Shown here: positions 25,903 through 34,853 of the stretch, piece after piece | Position numbering within the stretch: position 1 is the stretch's first letter | How the letters are laid out: each line of letters begins with the position of its first letter | Assembly: GCF_009711165.2 (NCBI RefSeq) | Contig: NZ_WMID02000008.1 | Span: 62,001 to 126,000 of the forward strand | Source: Flavobacterium sp. MC2016-06 | GTDB taxonomy: Bacteria; Bacteroidota; Bacteroidia; Flavobacteriales; Flavobacteriaceae | Reading direction: 5' to 3' | Length of the DNA: 64,000 nt | Program-made: the position numbers and the translations under genes | Notes under the pieces: generated by a model | Told to the model about the DNA's origin: nothing | The model's input: only the letters and a program-made list of their open reading frames with translations | The model's database searches: none

Positions 25903-26361
25903 TTATTTCTGAACTCGTACAGCATCAGGAACAAGCATTTCATATTCTCCGCCATTTCGAAATACATCACGAACAATACTAGAACTGATGTAAGAAGTTT
26001 TTGCAGCGGTTAATAAAAATACGGTTTCTATTTTAGAAAGACGTCTGTTGGTGTGTGCAATGGCTTTTTCGAACTCAAAATCGGCAGGATTACGCAAACC
26101 TCTTAATATGAAATGAGCCTTTTGGCTTTTTGCTAAATCTATTGTTAATCCTTCGTAAGTGATTACAGAAATTTTAGGTTCATCTTTGAAGGTTTCTTCA
26201 ATGAATCGTTTTCTTTCTTCGAGTGAAAACATGTATTTTTTTTCGGCATTTACACCAATTGCAATCACAATCTCGTCAAACAGAGAGATTCCTCTTTTAA
26301 TAATGTCTTCGTGTCCTAATGTAATAGGGTCAAATGATCCTGGAAATATGGCTTTTCTCAT
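25903..26361 (-). CDS. coaD: Pantetheine-phosphate adenylyltransferase
   Basis: Fourth step of coenzyme A synthesis: ATP and 4'-phosphopantetheine give dephospho-CoA. The 152-residue protein begins with GSFDPITLGHEDII, which holds the T/HxGH nucleotide-binding motif, and ends with the TSYISSSIVRDV motif. Length is typical. Placed after ddl on the same strand but separated by a terminator. Confidence 0.97.
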   Translation of the reverse strand: MRKAIFPGSFDPITLGHEDIIKRGISLFDEIVIAIGVNAEKKYMFSLEERKRFIEETFKDEPKISVITYEGLTIDLAKSQKAHFILRGLRNPADFEFEKAIAHTNRRLSKIETVFLLTAAKTSYISSSIVRDVFRNGGEYEMLVPDAVRVQK

Positions 26362-26460
26362 TTTTTCTTTTGAGTTACTGAGGTTCTGAGGTTTTTATTT
26401 TGGCGATGGAGTTTCTAGTGCGATTTCTCCTTCGTCGAAATGACAATATTGAGTAAAAAA

Positions 26461-26499
26461 TAAGGTTCTGAGATCTTAATTTAGAGCCTCAGAACCTTA
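26461..26499 (-). terminator. Terminator hairpin after ddl
   Basis: A 12-bp stem (TAAGGTTCTGAG / CTCAGAACCTTA), 6 bases past the ddl stop on the minus strand and followed by TTTTTTA. A similar GAGGTTCTGAGG block lies at 26379-26391, before the coaD start. Confidence 0.8.
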
Positions 26500-26505
26500 G
26501 TGTTT

Positions 26506-27477
26506 TTAAGAAAGTGCTAACTCAATAGCATTTGTAAATAAATCTTCGAGAGAGATTCCGGCTGCTTTGGCTTGCTGCGGAATTAAACTTTCTGTTGTTA
26601 GACCCGGAATGGTGTTCATTTCTAACATATACGGTTCGTTGTCTACAATAATGAATTCGCTTCTAGAGAAACCTTTCATTTTTAGAACTTCGTAAGCACG
26701 TTTGGCAGTTTCAGCTACTTTTTGTGTTAATTCGTCTGAGATTCTTGCCGGAGTTATTTCTTGCGATTTTCCTTCGTATTTGGCTTCGTAATCAAAGAAA
26801 TCATTGTCTGATACAATTTCTGTAATAGGTAAAACAATTACTTTTCCTTGATAGTTAATTACTCCAACAGAAACTTCTGTTCCGTCAAGGAAACTTTCAA
26901 TAATAATTTCGTTATCTTCTTTATAAGCAACTTCAATGGCAATTGGCAATTCTGCTTTTGATTTTACTTTAGAAATTCCGAAGCTAGAACCAGCTTTGTT
27001 TGGTTTTACGAAACATGGTAAACCTACTTTTTTTACAATTTCGGCTGTATTAATTACATCTCCTTTGTTTAAGTAATAAGAAATTGCCGTTTTGATTCCG
27101 TATGGTTTTAAAACCGACAATAAATCACGTTTATTGAATGTTAAAGCCGATTGATAATAATCGCAAGAAGATTGCGGAATTCCTAACAATTCAAAATAAG
27201 CCTGCATTAATCCGTCTTCGCCCGGAGTTCCGTGAATAGCATTAAAAACACAGTCAAAAGTAATTTTTTGATTGTTTACTGTTACCGAAAAATCGTTTTT
27301 ATCAATGGCAAATTCTGCGTCATTTTCGTCTACATATACCCATTTTTCTTTAAAAATATGAATGCGAAATCCGTTGTATTTTGTTTTGTCAAGATATTGA
27401 TGTACGACGTTTCCGCTGATTAGAGAAATTTTATATTCGCTTGAATAGCCGCCCATGATAATGGCAATGTTTTTCAT
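26506..27477 (-). CDS. ddl: D-alanine--D-alanine ligase
   Basis: Makes the D-Ala-D-Ala end of peptidoglycan precursors in the cytoplasm. The 323-residue ATP-grasp enzyme has the N-terminal GGYSSEYKISL loop, HGTPGEDGL (about 84-92), KPNKAGSSFGISKV and the C-terminal LEMNTIPGLT metal-site segment. Length is typical. A single gene, transcribed away from the PASTA gene. Confidence 0.96.
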   Translation of the reverse strand: MKNIAIIMGGYSSEYKISLISGNVVHQYLDKTKYNGFRIHIFKEKWVYVDENDAEFAIDKNDFSVTVNNQKITFDCVFNAIHGTPGEDGLMQAYFELLGIPQSSCDYYQSALTFNKRDLLSVLKPYGIKTAISYYLNKGDVINTAEIVKKVGLPCFVKPNKAGSSFGISKVKSKAELPIAIEVAYKEDNEIIIESFLDGTEVSVGVINYQGKVIVLPITEIVSDNDFFDYEAKYEGKSQEITPARISDELTQKVAETAKRAYEVLKMKGFSRSEFIIVDNEPYMLEMNTIPGLTTESLIPQQAKAAGISLEDLFTNAIELALS

Positions 27478-27890
27478 TTCTTTAGGTTTATATGTTTTTA
27501 TTCTTTAAAATGTTTTGTTTCAGGTTTAAAGTTTCAAGTGCTGTACTTTCCGAACTTTGTGGTTAAATTAAGTTTAGGAGTTACAAAAATTTTTTTTCTT
27601 TATATCGAAACTTCTGTTTTTGCGTTATTATTTTAATTTCTAAATGAATGTTCTTTTGAAACCTAATGTCTTAGCTCTGATGGGAGCGGCATCCTTTTGT
27701 TTTTTTCTTTAGAAAAACAAAAGAACAGTCCCGATAGCTATCGGGACAGGAAACAGCTCCATATCCTTCGACTTCGCTCGGGATGACACCTTATATGAGA
27801 TGACAAATTGGAGCTTTATTGCTTTAAACAAAATTATCATTTTTTTTGAAACGAAATAGCTTTATCTTTGCGACTAATAAAAATAAATTT
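27478..27890. other. Repeat-bearing divergent intergenic region between ddl and the PASTA gene
   Basis: 413 bases without a gene. It holds a GTTTCAGG-type tract (27520-27540), a long inverted repeat CTTTTGTTTTT / AAAAACAAAAG (27693-27725), the CCCGATAGCTATCGGG palindrome (27730-27745) flanked by GGGAGC and GCTCC, and TTCGACTTCGCTCGGGATGA (27767-27786). Confidence 0.8.
27863..27870 (+). promoter_or_regulatory. Predicted -7 element for PASTA-rluD
   Basis: TATCTTTG, full match to TAnnTTTG, 20 bases before the ATG at 27891. It lies downstream of an alternative TTG start at 27846, which argues for the ATG. Confidence 0.55.
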
Positions 27891-28514
27891 ATGAGTTTAC
27901 GTCAGTATTTAACTAGCCGAGTTTTTTTCGTGCAAATATTAATAGCAGCAGCTATTATTGCTGTTTTAGGTTATTTGTTTATGCATTGGTTGACTTTTAC
28001 AACGGATCACGGACATGAAATTGCGGTTCCGAATTTATCTAAATTAACAGAAGAACAAGTTGAGAATAAACTAGACGAGCTAGATTTAGACTATGTACTT
28101 TTGGATAGTGTTGATTACAGAAGTGAGTTCCCAAAATTTAGCGTTGTTGAGCAAGATCCATTGCCGGGAACAATGGTAAAAGTGGGGAGAAAAATATATA
28201 TTAAAATTAATGCTTCTGGTTTTTCATCTGTTCGAATTCCAGATTTAATCGAGAAAACGTATCGCGAAGCAGTTCCAACTTTAAAAGCTTTAGGGCTTGA
28301 AGAAGGAACAATTACCTATATTCCGAACTTAGGAAAAGATATGGTTTTGGAGATGCGTTTAAAAGGAAGAAACTTAAAAGTAGGAGACCGTGTGCTGAAA
28401 GCTTCTAAAATTGATTTGGTTTTAGGAGACGGAAAAGCAACTTATGTAGATGATAGCCAGGCAACTGATAGTACAGCTGTGCCAGCTACCGAAACCCCAA
28501 AAGATGAACAATAA
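27891..28514 (+). CDS. PASTA-domain membrane protein
   Basis: 207 residues from the ATG at 27891: a short cytoplasmic N-terminus, one membrane segment (about 12-33), then PASTA domains outside (IAVPNLSKLTEEQVENKLDE, PLPGTMVKVGRKIYIKINASG, then VRIPDLIEKTYREAVPTLKA), and a Thr/Ala-rich tail. PASTA domains bind peptidoglycan stems in other proteins. It lacks a kinase or transpeptidase domain. It overlaps rluD by 11 bp, an arrangement seen across Flavobacteriia; position next to ddl hints at the cell wall. Confidence 0.88.
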   Translation: MSLRQYLTSRVFFVQILIAAAIIAVLGYLFMHWLTFTTDHGHEIAVPNLSKLTEEQVENKLDELDLDYVLLDSVDYRSEFPKFSVVEQDPLPGTMVKVGRKIYIKINASGFSSVRIPDLIEKTYREAVPTLKALGLEEGTITYIPNLGKDMVLEMRLKGRNLKVGDRVLKASKIDLVLGDGKATYVDDSQATDSTAVPATETPKDEQ

Positions 28515-29547
28515 TATTGAAAATTTAGATCTAGAAGACGAATTATTCGAACATTTTAGATTTGAAGTCCCTAAAGGTCAAGCGTTTTTGCGTATTGACA
28601 AATATTTAATGAATTTGATTCAGAATGCGACTCGAAATAAGATTCAGAACGCCGCTACTGAAGGAAATATTTTTGTAAATGATATTCCTGTAAAATCAAA
28701 TTATAAGGTTAAACCATTTGATGTTGTGACGGTTATGCTGTCGCATCCGCCATTTGAAAATCATATTCTTCCAGAAGATATTCCGTTGAATATTGTTTAT
28801 GAAGATGATGCTTTATTGATGATTAACAAAGAGCCTGGAATGGTGGTTCACCCTGGTCACGGAAATTATACGGGGACTTTGGTGAATGCTTTGGCACATC
28901 ATTTTGATAATCTGCCAATGAACAGCAGCGAACGCCCAGGTTTGGTACACCGAATTGATAAGGATACGTCTGGACTTTTGGTTGTGGCGAAAACGGAAGC
29001 TGCAATGACGCATTTGGCTAAACAATTTGAAGCTAAAACTTCTGAACGCGAGTATATTGCTCTTGTTTGGGGAAATGTGGCTGATGAAGCTGGAACGATT
29101 GAAGGAAACCTTGCAAGACATTTAAAAGACCGTATGCAGATGGCTGTTTTTGCCGATCCAGAAATTGGAAAACCTGCTATTACGCATTATAAAGTTTTGG
29201 AGCGTTTTGGTTATGTTACGCTTATTTCTTGCAAACTAGAAACGGGAAGAACACACCAAATTCGTGCACACATGAAACACATCGGACATCCGTTGTTTAA
29301 TGACGAGCGTTACGGTGGTCATTTAATTCTAAAAGGAACTACGTTTACAAAATACAAACAGTTTATAGACAATTGTTTTAAAGCATTACCACGTCAGGCA
29401 CTGCATGCTAAAACTCTTGGTTTTGTGCATCCGACTACTGGTGAAATGATGCGTTTTGATACTGAATTACCGCAAGATTTTCAAGATTGTATTGAGAAAT
29501 GGCGCAATTATGGAAAGACGCATAATATGGAAGATGACGAAAACTAA
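28504..29547 (+). CDS. rluD: 23S rRNA pseudouridine synthase, RluD family
   Basis: Converts specific uridines of 23S rRNA to pseudouridine. From the ATG at 28504 the protein has 347 residues: an S4 RNA-binding domain at about 18-80, then the catalytic domain with HRIDKDTSGLLVVAKT holding the active-site aspartate, and the closing GRTHQIRAHM motif. The frame is open further upstream, but a start at 28504 gives the usual N-terminus and an 11-bp overlap with the PASTA gene. RluD is preferred over RluC/RluA by length and S4 domain. Confidence 0.92.
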   Translation: MNNNIENLDLEDELFEHFRFEVPKGQAFLRIDKYLMNLIQNATRNKIQNAATEGNIFVNDIPVKSNYKVKPFDVVTVMLSHPPFENHILPEDIPLNIVYEDDALLMINKEPGMVVHPGHGNYTGTLVNALAHHFDNLPMNSSERPGLVHRIDKDTSGLLVVAKTEAAMTHLAKQFEAKTSEREYIALVWGNVADEAGTIEGNLARHLKDRMQMAVFADPEIGKPAITHYKVLERFGYVTLISCKLETGRTHQIRAHMKHIGHPLFNDERYGGHLILKGTTFTKYKQFIDNCFKALPRQALHAKTLGFVHPTTGEMMRFDTELPQDFQDCIEKWRNYGKTHNMEDDEN

Positions 29548-29571
29548 ATTAGAAAATTAGATAATTTTATA

Positions 29572-29606
29572 AAAAGAAAAAGCTCCTTGATGGAGCTTTT
29601 TCTTTT
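29572..29606. terminator. Bidirectional terminator
   Basis: A 15-bp stem (AAAAGAAAAAGCTCC with its complement) and 5-base loop between the convergent rluD and lipoprotein genes; A/T runs on both sides serve both strands. Confidence 0.9.
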
Positions 29607-30216
29607 AGATGTTTTTGATGGTTATATCGGTTATTTTTGTTTCTCCATTGGTTAAGAATCCCAGTTTTCCTTGCTGACTTAGATTGCTTTTTTCTAGAGA
29701 ACATTCTAAGAAAGCTTCGTTATTGACTGAAAAAAACAATTGATTATTGAGAACTTTAATTTTTATTGAATACCATATATTGTTTTCTAATTTGATCTTT
29801 TTGGTAAATAAACTTGGGCCGCCACGTTTGTCATATTCGTCACTGTTTTTGTGGTAAACACCTTTTCCAATAACACTATTTTGATCTATTGTATAAATAT
29901 AAGTTCTAATGTATTGGTCTTTATCAATGTTTAACATGACTTCAAAAAGTGATCCTTTTGTCATGTTTACTTTAAAATCGATTTGATAATTTTTAGGAAG
30001 TTTCTTTTTAGATTCAATTGCACCCCAATGAGCTGGACTTCCATTTCCTATTAGTGTGTCTTTGTCTAAAATCCATTCTTTTGGATCTAAAACCCATTCT
30101 GATTTTAGTTTAGATGTTTGCGTTATTTTGTATTCTTTTTTTGCTGTAGAAATGGTACTAGAGCACGAAATCATTACTAGAGATAATCCTAATAATGCGA
30201 TATATTTGATTTTCAT
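29605..30216 (-). CDS. Hypothetical lipoprotein, DUF1080-like concanavalin fold
   Basis: 203 residues with a lipoprotein signal (lipobox MISC). The mature part has the strand pattern of DUF1080-like/LamG domains: EWILDKDTLIGNGSPAHWG, NYQIDFKVNM, NIWYSIKIKVLNNQLFFSVN and a closing GKLGFLTNGETKITDITIKN. Such domains bind or hydrolyse carbohydrate in some proteins; no catalytic residues can be assigned. Two bases separate it from the ABC ATPase upstream, so both may be one transcript. Confidence 0.7.
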   Translation of the reverse strand: MKIKYIALLGLSLVMISCSSTISTAKKEYKITQTSKLKSEWVLDPKEWILDKDTLIGNGSPAHWGAIESKKKLPKNYQIDFKVNMTKGSLFEVMLNIDKDQYIRTYIYTIDQNSVIGKGVYHKNSDEYDKRGGPSLFTKKIKLENNIWYSIKIKVLNNQLFFSVNNEAFLECSLEKSNLSQQGKLGFLTNGETKITDITIKNI

Positions 30217-30218
30217 TT

Positions 30219-31460
30219 TTAATTCAATTCAGAATGGTATTTTATTTTTCCAATTGATCCTGTTTCAGAAGGTAAAAGTTCAAAAACAGAAGTAGGAGCG
30301 AGGCCAGATTCTATACGATGCGAAACATACAAAATACTCACGTTAGTTTCTTGTTTTATGGTATTGATAAGCTGAATTACCAAATCTACATTTTCGTCGT
30401 CTAAACCCTCTACAGGTTCGTCTAGAATTAATAATGGCGGATGTTTTAAAACGGCACGAACAATAAGCGCAACTCTTTGCTGACCGATAGAAAGATCAAT
30501 AAAACGTTTTTTTCTTAAAGTGCTCATTTCAATAACTTCAAGCCATTGCATTACAATTTGTTTTTGATGCGTTGTGGGCTCAATATACAATCCGATAGAA
30601 TCAAAGAAACCCGAAAGAATCATTTGCTCTAAAGTGTGTCCTTTTTGAAATAAATCGGTCATAGAAGTCGTGAAGATTCCGATTTGTTTCTTGATGTCCC
30701 AAACGCTTTCTCCCGTTCCTTTTTTTCTTCCAAATAAAAATAAATTCTGTCCAAATCCTTTCGGATTATCGCCTGTTATTAAAGATAAAATAGTACTTTT
30801 TCCAGAACCATTTGGACCGATTAGCTGCCAGAATTCACCTTGTTTAATTGTCCAAGATATATTGTCTACGATTTTTCTTTCTTCATAACTTACCGAAACG
30901 TTTTCCATTTTTATTAATTCACTTTCGTGAAAGGAATGCGGTTCTACAGCTTTTGGAATTGCGGCTGTATTTAGGGTTTTAAAATGACTTTCGGTTTTTG
31001 GAATTGGATGAAGTTCAAACGAATTGTCTTTTATCTGCGCTTTATTTGGAACAAAATCTAAAATATCAGAAACACGATTTACCAATTGTATAATGGCAAT
31101 AGTATCGGTTAATTTCTTTAATGATTCAGCCAAAACCACACGAGAGGCCTGATCTAAATGATCGAACGGATTGTCGAAAATAATAAAATCAGGATTTTGA
31201 TTGATACAGTATTTTAAAAATTCTTTTTTTCGCTCTCCCGATGAAAAAGTTCGTAATTGCCTGTGAGATTCGGGTGAAGTTTCTACAATGTCGTATTGAT
31301 ATTCTTTTTCTATAAATTTCTCGATTGCAATATCAGAGAACAGAATTCCTTTTTTAGTATTAAAACTGGTGAGTTCTCCCTTGGCTTCGCCCAAAAGCAA
31401 AGTATCTATAAAAGCTTTTTTATTTACCTGATTTGATAAAAGTATATCCCAATGCTGCAT
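30219..31460 (-). CDS. Twin ABC ATPase, ModF-like, with degenerate first domain
   Basis: 413 residues with two ABC modules and no membrane part. The second (about 185-400) is complete: Walker A GPNGSGKST, signature LSIGQQR and Walker B LLILDEPVEGLDD. The first (about 1-150) has a signature FSSGERKK and Walker B FIIFDNPFDHLD but no Walker A P-loop. The layout resembles ModF/PhrA-type soluble twin ATPases, whose role is not settled. No permease or binding protein is adjacent. It may be co-transcribed with the sulfurtransferase gene upstream (17 bp). Confidence 0.85.
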   Translation of the reverse strand: MQHWDILLSNQVNKKAFIDTLLLGEAKGELTSFNTKKGILFSDIAIEKFIEKEYQYDIVETSPESHRQLRTFSSGERKKEFLKYCINQNPDFIIFDNPFDHLDQASRVVLAESLKKLTDTIAIIQLVNRVSDILDFVPNKAQIKDNSFELHPIPKTESHFKTLNTAAIPKAVEPHSFHESELIKMENVSVSYEERKIVDNISWTIKQGEFWQLIGPNGSGKSTILSLITGDNPKGFGQNLFLFGRKKGTGESVWDIKKQIGIFTTSMTDLFQKGHTLEQMILSGFFDSIGLYIEPTTHQKQIVMQWLEVIEMSTLRKKRFIDLSIGQQRVALIVRAVLKHPPLLILDEPVEGLDDENVDLVIQLINTIKQETNVSILYVSHRIESGLAPTSVFELLPSETGSIGKIKYHSELN

Positions 31461-31477
31461 TTTTATTTCTTAAAATA

Positions 31478-32332
31478 TTAATTATTCTCTTTTGTAGTCA
31501 TTTCGCGATCGTTTCTCGACCATTCGCTCCAAGAACCAACATATAATTTTGGAATTGTAATTCCGGCATAATCCATTGCTAATAAAGTATGGCAGGCTGT
31601 TATACCAGAACCGCAGTGTACAATTGTATTTTCGGGTTTTGTATTTCCTAAAATCTGACTGTATTTTTTATGTAAGGTTTCGGCATCATGATAAAAACCG
31701 TTTTCATCTAGATTTTCAGAAAAAGGAACATTAATGGCTCCAGGAATATGTCCTGCAATTAAATCTAACGGTTCTGTAAGACCGTCAAATCTATTTTTAT
31801 CTCTTACATCAATTACAATAAATTCGTCGTTATTTCGAGCTGTTTCAACATCATCAATAGTAACCAAACCTAATTGCCATTCTGTAATGGGATAATTTTC
31901 AGTTCTTTTAAAAGTTTCGATTTGTGAACTTACAGGAAATCCAATTTTTAAAACAGCTTGCAGACCGCCGTTTAAAACTTGTACATTTTCATGTCCAATT
32001 GACCGCAGCATCCACCAAAATCTCGAAGCAGCATTTGATCCGTTTTTATCATCATAAACAATAACGTGACTTGATGGTTTAATTCCGAGTTTTGAAAGAA
32101 TTTCCGAAAACTTCTGCAAAGAAGGTAAAGGATGTCTTCCGCCGTTTGCTGGGTCTTTTTCTACAGCTGCCAAATCACGATTTAAATCGACATAACGAGC
32201 ACCTTTTAAGTGTTCTTTTGTATAATTTTCTTCGGCATTAATTCCTCCTCTTGCATCAATTAATACAATTGAAGAAGAAGAAATTTTTAGTAATTCTTCT
32301 GGATTTATAATTGGAGAAAGTTTGTTTGACAT
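31478..32332 (-). CDS. Thiosulfate / 3-mercaptopyruvate sulfurtransferase
   Basis: Transfers sulfane sulfur through a persulfide on an active cysteine. The 284-residue protein is a tandem rhodanese: an inactive N-terminal domain (VLIDARGG, GARYVDLNRDLA) and an active C-terminal domain with Cys240 in HCGSGITACH. The CGSGxTA loop is typical of 3-mercaptopyruvate sulfurtransferases (SseA type) rather than thiosulfate-specific enzymes. No signal peptide, so cytoplasmic. Confidence 0.92.
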   Translation of the reverse strand: MSNKLSPIINPEELLKISSSSIVLIDARGGINAEENYTKEHLKGARYVDLNRDLAAVEKDPANGGRHPLPSLQKFSEILSKLGIKPSSHVIVYDDKNGSNAASRFWWMLRSIGHENVQVLNGGLQAVLKIGFPVSSQIETFKRTENYPITEWQLGLVTIDDVETARNNDEFIVIDVRDKNRFDGLTEPLDLIAGHIPGAINVPFSENLDENGFYHDAETLHKKYSQILGNTKPENTIVHCGSGITACHTLLAMDYAGITIPKLYVGSWSEWSRNDREMTTKENN

Positions 32333-32381
32333 CTTTGTATATAGTTATCTTCTTGATTTTTAGGAATTATTTTAAACCTTA

Positions 32382-33176
32382 TTAGTCTGCGAAAGCCTGA
32401 CTGTAAAAAATTAAAAAGGTATTGTTTGTTTTATTGTATCGCAAGCATTCCCAATTGTTATAAACAGAACTTGTTGCAAGGCAAAGTGTGTTTGCTAAAT
32501 TTGTTCTCGAAACTTTTTTTGCAAAACAGCCATCTTTTAATAAAAATTTTTCATCTTTTGATAGGTCTGTAATTTTAACGGGAGAATATTCTAAATAAGA
32601 GTCAAGGTTTTTTACAAGAGTCTCTTCCTTATAAATTAAAAATTCTTCTGCGATTTGATAATCAAGTGTTCCAAAAGAATAACTACCGCAATTGGCATTT
32701 TCTAAGCCATTTTCAACTTTTATGTCTTCATACAAGATAGCATATTTTGAAGTTATTCCGTTATAAGTCAAAATAGAAATTTTTACATTTTCTTTGTCAT
32801 AAACTATAAAGACCAAATCATTGCTGTTTTCTTCAAATAAATTTCCTTCTGCCACAGCAAGTAACTCGTAATTAGAATTTGTGTTGAAAAAAGATTGTTG
32901 TTCTACGGTTAGTTTTTGAATTAGCTTATTATGAATATTTAGAAACAATTTTTTTTCAGAAAGTTTTTTTAAACTTTCTTTATGGTCTTTTATTTCGTCT
33001 TTAAACTTAGCATTATCATAAATGGAGATTTGATAGTGAATCGAGTCAACAGGTTTACTTTTGCCTATCTTTTCTTTTTTAGTGTTGTTTATAGTATTCT
33101 CTTTATCGTTCTGCTGTTTAGAGTTACAGGCAAATAGTACTAGTGTGAAAAAAATTAAGGCAATTTTATTTTTCAT
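32382..33176 (-). CDS. Hypothetical lipoprotein
   Basis: 264 residues with a lipoprotein signal (lipobox LFAC, Cys17) and an Asn/Lys-rich linker. The mature part is mixed alpha/beta with ISILTYNGI and CGSYSFGTLDYQIAEEF segments. No family recognised. Confidence 0.6.
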   Translation of the reverse strand: MKNKIALIFFTLVLFACNSKQQNDKENTINNTKKEKIGKSKPVDSIHYQISIYDNAKFKDEIKDHKESLKKLSEKKLFLNIHNKLIQKLTVEQQSFFNTNSNYELLAVAEGNLFEENSNDLVFIVYDKENVKISILTYNGITSKYAILYEDIKVENGLENANCGSYSFGTLDYQIAEEFLIYKEETLVKNLDSYLEYSPVKITDLSKDEKFLLKDGCFAKKVSRTNLANTLCLATSSVYNNWECLRYNKTNNTFLIFYSQAFAD

Positions 33177-33214
33177 GAAATTATATTTTTAGCAGCAATT
33201 TTGGTTTAAAAGTT

Positions 33215-34090
33215 TTAGTTATTCTTCGATGAGATATATTTCTTAGAATTGCCTAACCACAGCAATCCATTCAAAATTAATTTACTTTCTATTTCATTCT
33301 CAAAAGTGTACGAAAGCGTTTTATTGGTTCCATGTTCGTAATCAATATCGTTATGTCCCATATTTACATAGAGCATTTTGTAGTTTTTATTGGTCCAAAC
33401 AACCGGATAATAACCGCTGTGCCAGATTTCATTTGGTTTTGGCCCAGTTCCAAGCGGAAAACTGCTTTCGTCGATTGCTAATAGAATTTTAATATCTGGA
33501 TTTTTACGTAAATCATTACTCCATCTGTACCATTCGTTTGGTGCCGATGAAAAAGTTTTTGGCAGTTTATTGGTTACTGGATTTTGGTTTTCTACCCTTA
33601 AAACTGCCGATGTCGGACGCCAAGTATTACTGCCGTATTCGCCAGAACCTAAAAAAGTATTGTGGTACCAATCCCAGTTTTGAGGATAAGTTGAATCACT
33701 TAAAGCAAAAGCAGAAAAATGGAATCCCATAAAACCACCGCCTTTTTCCATGTATTTCTGAAAAGCTTCGCGCTGGCTTGGCGTTTCTGGTCGGGTATCT
33801 AAAAATAAAACGACTTGATATTGGGCTAAAAATTGAGCATTGAGATTGTCCCAATTGCTAGTTGAATCGTATACAAAATGATTTTCTATTGCCATTTTCG
33901 GAAACCACTTATTAGCTTCATGCACAAAGCTGATATGAGCCTGATCGTTTTTGGCAGTGTAAAAAGCTATTACTTTAAATTTTGGATTGCTTTTTTTATG
34001 TTGTGAATGTCCTAAAAAACAAATAAGTAAAATAATCGACAGGAATATTCTTTTTAAAGTAAAAGTGATTTTTTGATCGAAAATTGACAT
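33215..34090 (-). CDS. ThuA-domain protein, secreted
   Basis: 291 residues with a hydrophobic N-terminal signal segment (about 13-28). The ThuA fold (glutamine-amidotransferase-like) is shown by FKVIAFYTAKNDQAHISFV, YQVVLFLDTRPETPSQREAF, YMEKGGGFMGFHFSAF and YVNMGHNDIDYEH. ThuA proteins were first linked to trehalose use and are thought to act on carbohydrates, but the reaction is not defined. No sugar genes are adjacent. Confidence 0.85.
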   Translation of the reverse strand: MSIFDQKITFTLKRIFLSIILLICFLGHSQHKKSNPKFKVIAFYTAKNDQAHISFVHEANKWFPKMAIENHFVYDSTSNWDNLNAQFLAQYQVVLFLDTRPETPSQREAFQKYMEKGGGFMGFHFSAFALSDSTYPQNWDWYHNTFLGSGEYGSNTWRPTSAVLRVENQNPVTNKLPKTFSSAPNEWYRWSNDLRKNPDIKILLAIDESSFPLGTGPKPNEIWHSGYYPVVWTNKNYKMLYVNMGHNDIDYEHGTNKTLSYTFENEIESKLILNGLLWLGNSKKYISSKNN

Positions 34091-34107
34091 CTAGTATTTT
34101 TTTGTAA

Positions 34108-34497
34108 TTAACTTGGGATTTTTTCGATCAAAATCTCGTTTTCAGATTTATCAAAATAGGTACAGGTCATTTCTATAATATCTACACGCCATTTCGCAAT
34201 CCCGCATTGTGCAGCGTGATTACAAAAAGTAAGGTAATCAGTTTCGCCCTGCTGATGTTTAACCAAAAGTTCGATAAAAAGTTCTTTGTTAGGAAAATCA
34301 GCGACTTTAATTTCGGCATATTTTTCGTCTGCCGTAGCACTGTAATTGTTTACGCCATAATATTCGACATGGCCGTCATGCACATAAGTGTCATAACCTT
34401 TTACGCCCAAAATAATTAAGTCTTGTATATAGTTTGGAAAATCGGCACCAGATTTCACTTTAGAATGGGCTTCTTTTATTTGTTCGATTGTAAACAT
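34108..34497 (-). CDS. DUF1398 family protein (YbcV-like)
   Basis: 129 residues, no signal peptide. The segments IKEAHSKVKSGADFPNYIQD, KGYDTYVHDGHVEYYG and CGIAKWRVDIIEMTCTYFD match DUF1398, a small family also found in E. coli (YbcV). No function is known. Seventeen bp upstream of the ThuA gene. Confidence 0.82.
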   Translation of the reverse strand: MFTIEQIKEAHSKVKSGADFPNYIQDLIILGVKGYDTYVHDGHVEYYGVNNYSATADEKYAEIKVADFPNKELFIELLVKHQQGETDYLTFCNHAAQCGIAKWRVDIIEMTCTYFDKSENEILIEKIPS

Positions 34498-34536
34498 ATT
34501 ATTTAATTTTAGATTATTGACGGTATGAGAGAAGTT

Positions 34537-34847
34537 GCCACGAATTACACAAATTTACACTAATTTTTTATTTGTAAGGCTTAATTAATTTGTGCTAATT
34601 CGTGAAATTTGTGGCAAAATTTTAATTTATTGATAGTGATAAGAAGTTGCCACGAATTACACAAATTTACACTAATTTTTTATTTATAAGGCTTAATTAA
34701 TTCGTGCTAATTCGTGAAATTTGTGGCATTTTTTTATTTTTTAGGATATTAAAATTAAGAAAGAAGTTGCCGCGAATTACACAAATTTACACTAATTTTT
34801 TCTGTAGAAGACTTAATTAATTCGTGCTAATTTGTGAAATTTGTGGC
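34537..34847. repeat. Three copies of a 79-bp palindromic element
   Basis: Copies at 34537-34615, 34649-34727 and 34769-34847, all the same orientation and each 79 bp. Each starts GCC(A/G)CGAATTACACAAATT and ends GTGAAATTTGTGGC, forming an imperfect palindrome. Each arm is itself a run of about 9-10-base CACNAATT units. Spacers between copies are 33 and 41 bases. This fills the 356-base gap 34498-34853. Confidence 0.95.
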
Positions 34848-34853
34848 AAAAAT

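Noticed and set aside
28813..29121. Minus-strand frames inside rluD
   Set aside because: Antisense to the conserved catalytic domain, His/Ser-rich shadow sequence without start-site support.
34537..34847. CRISPR array
   Set aside because: Only three repeats of 79 bp, far too long and palindromic throughout, with AT-rich spacers of unequal size and no cas genes.
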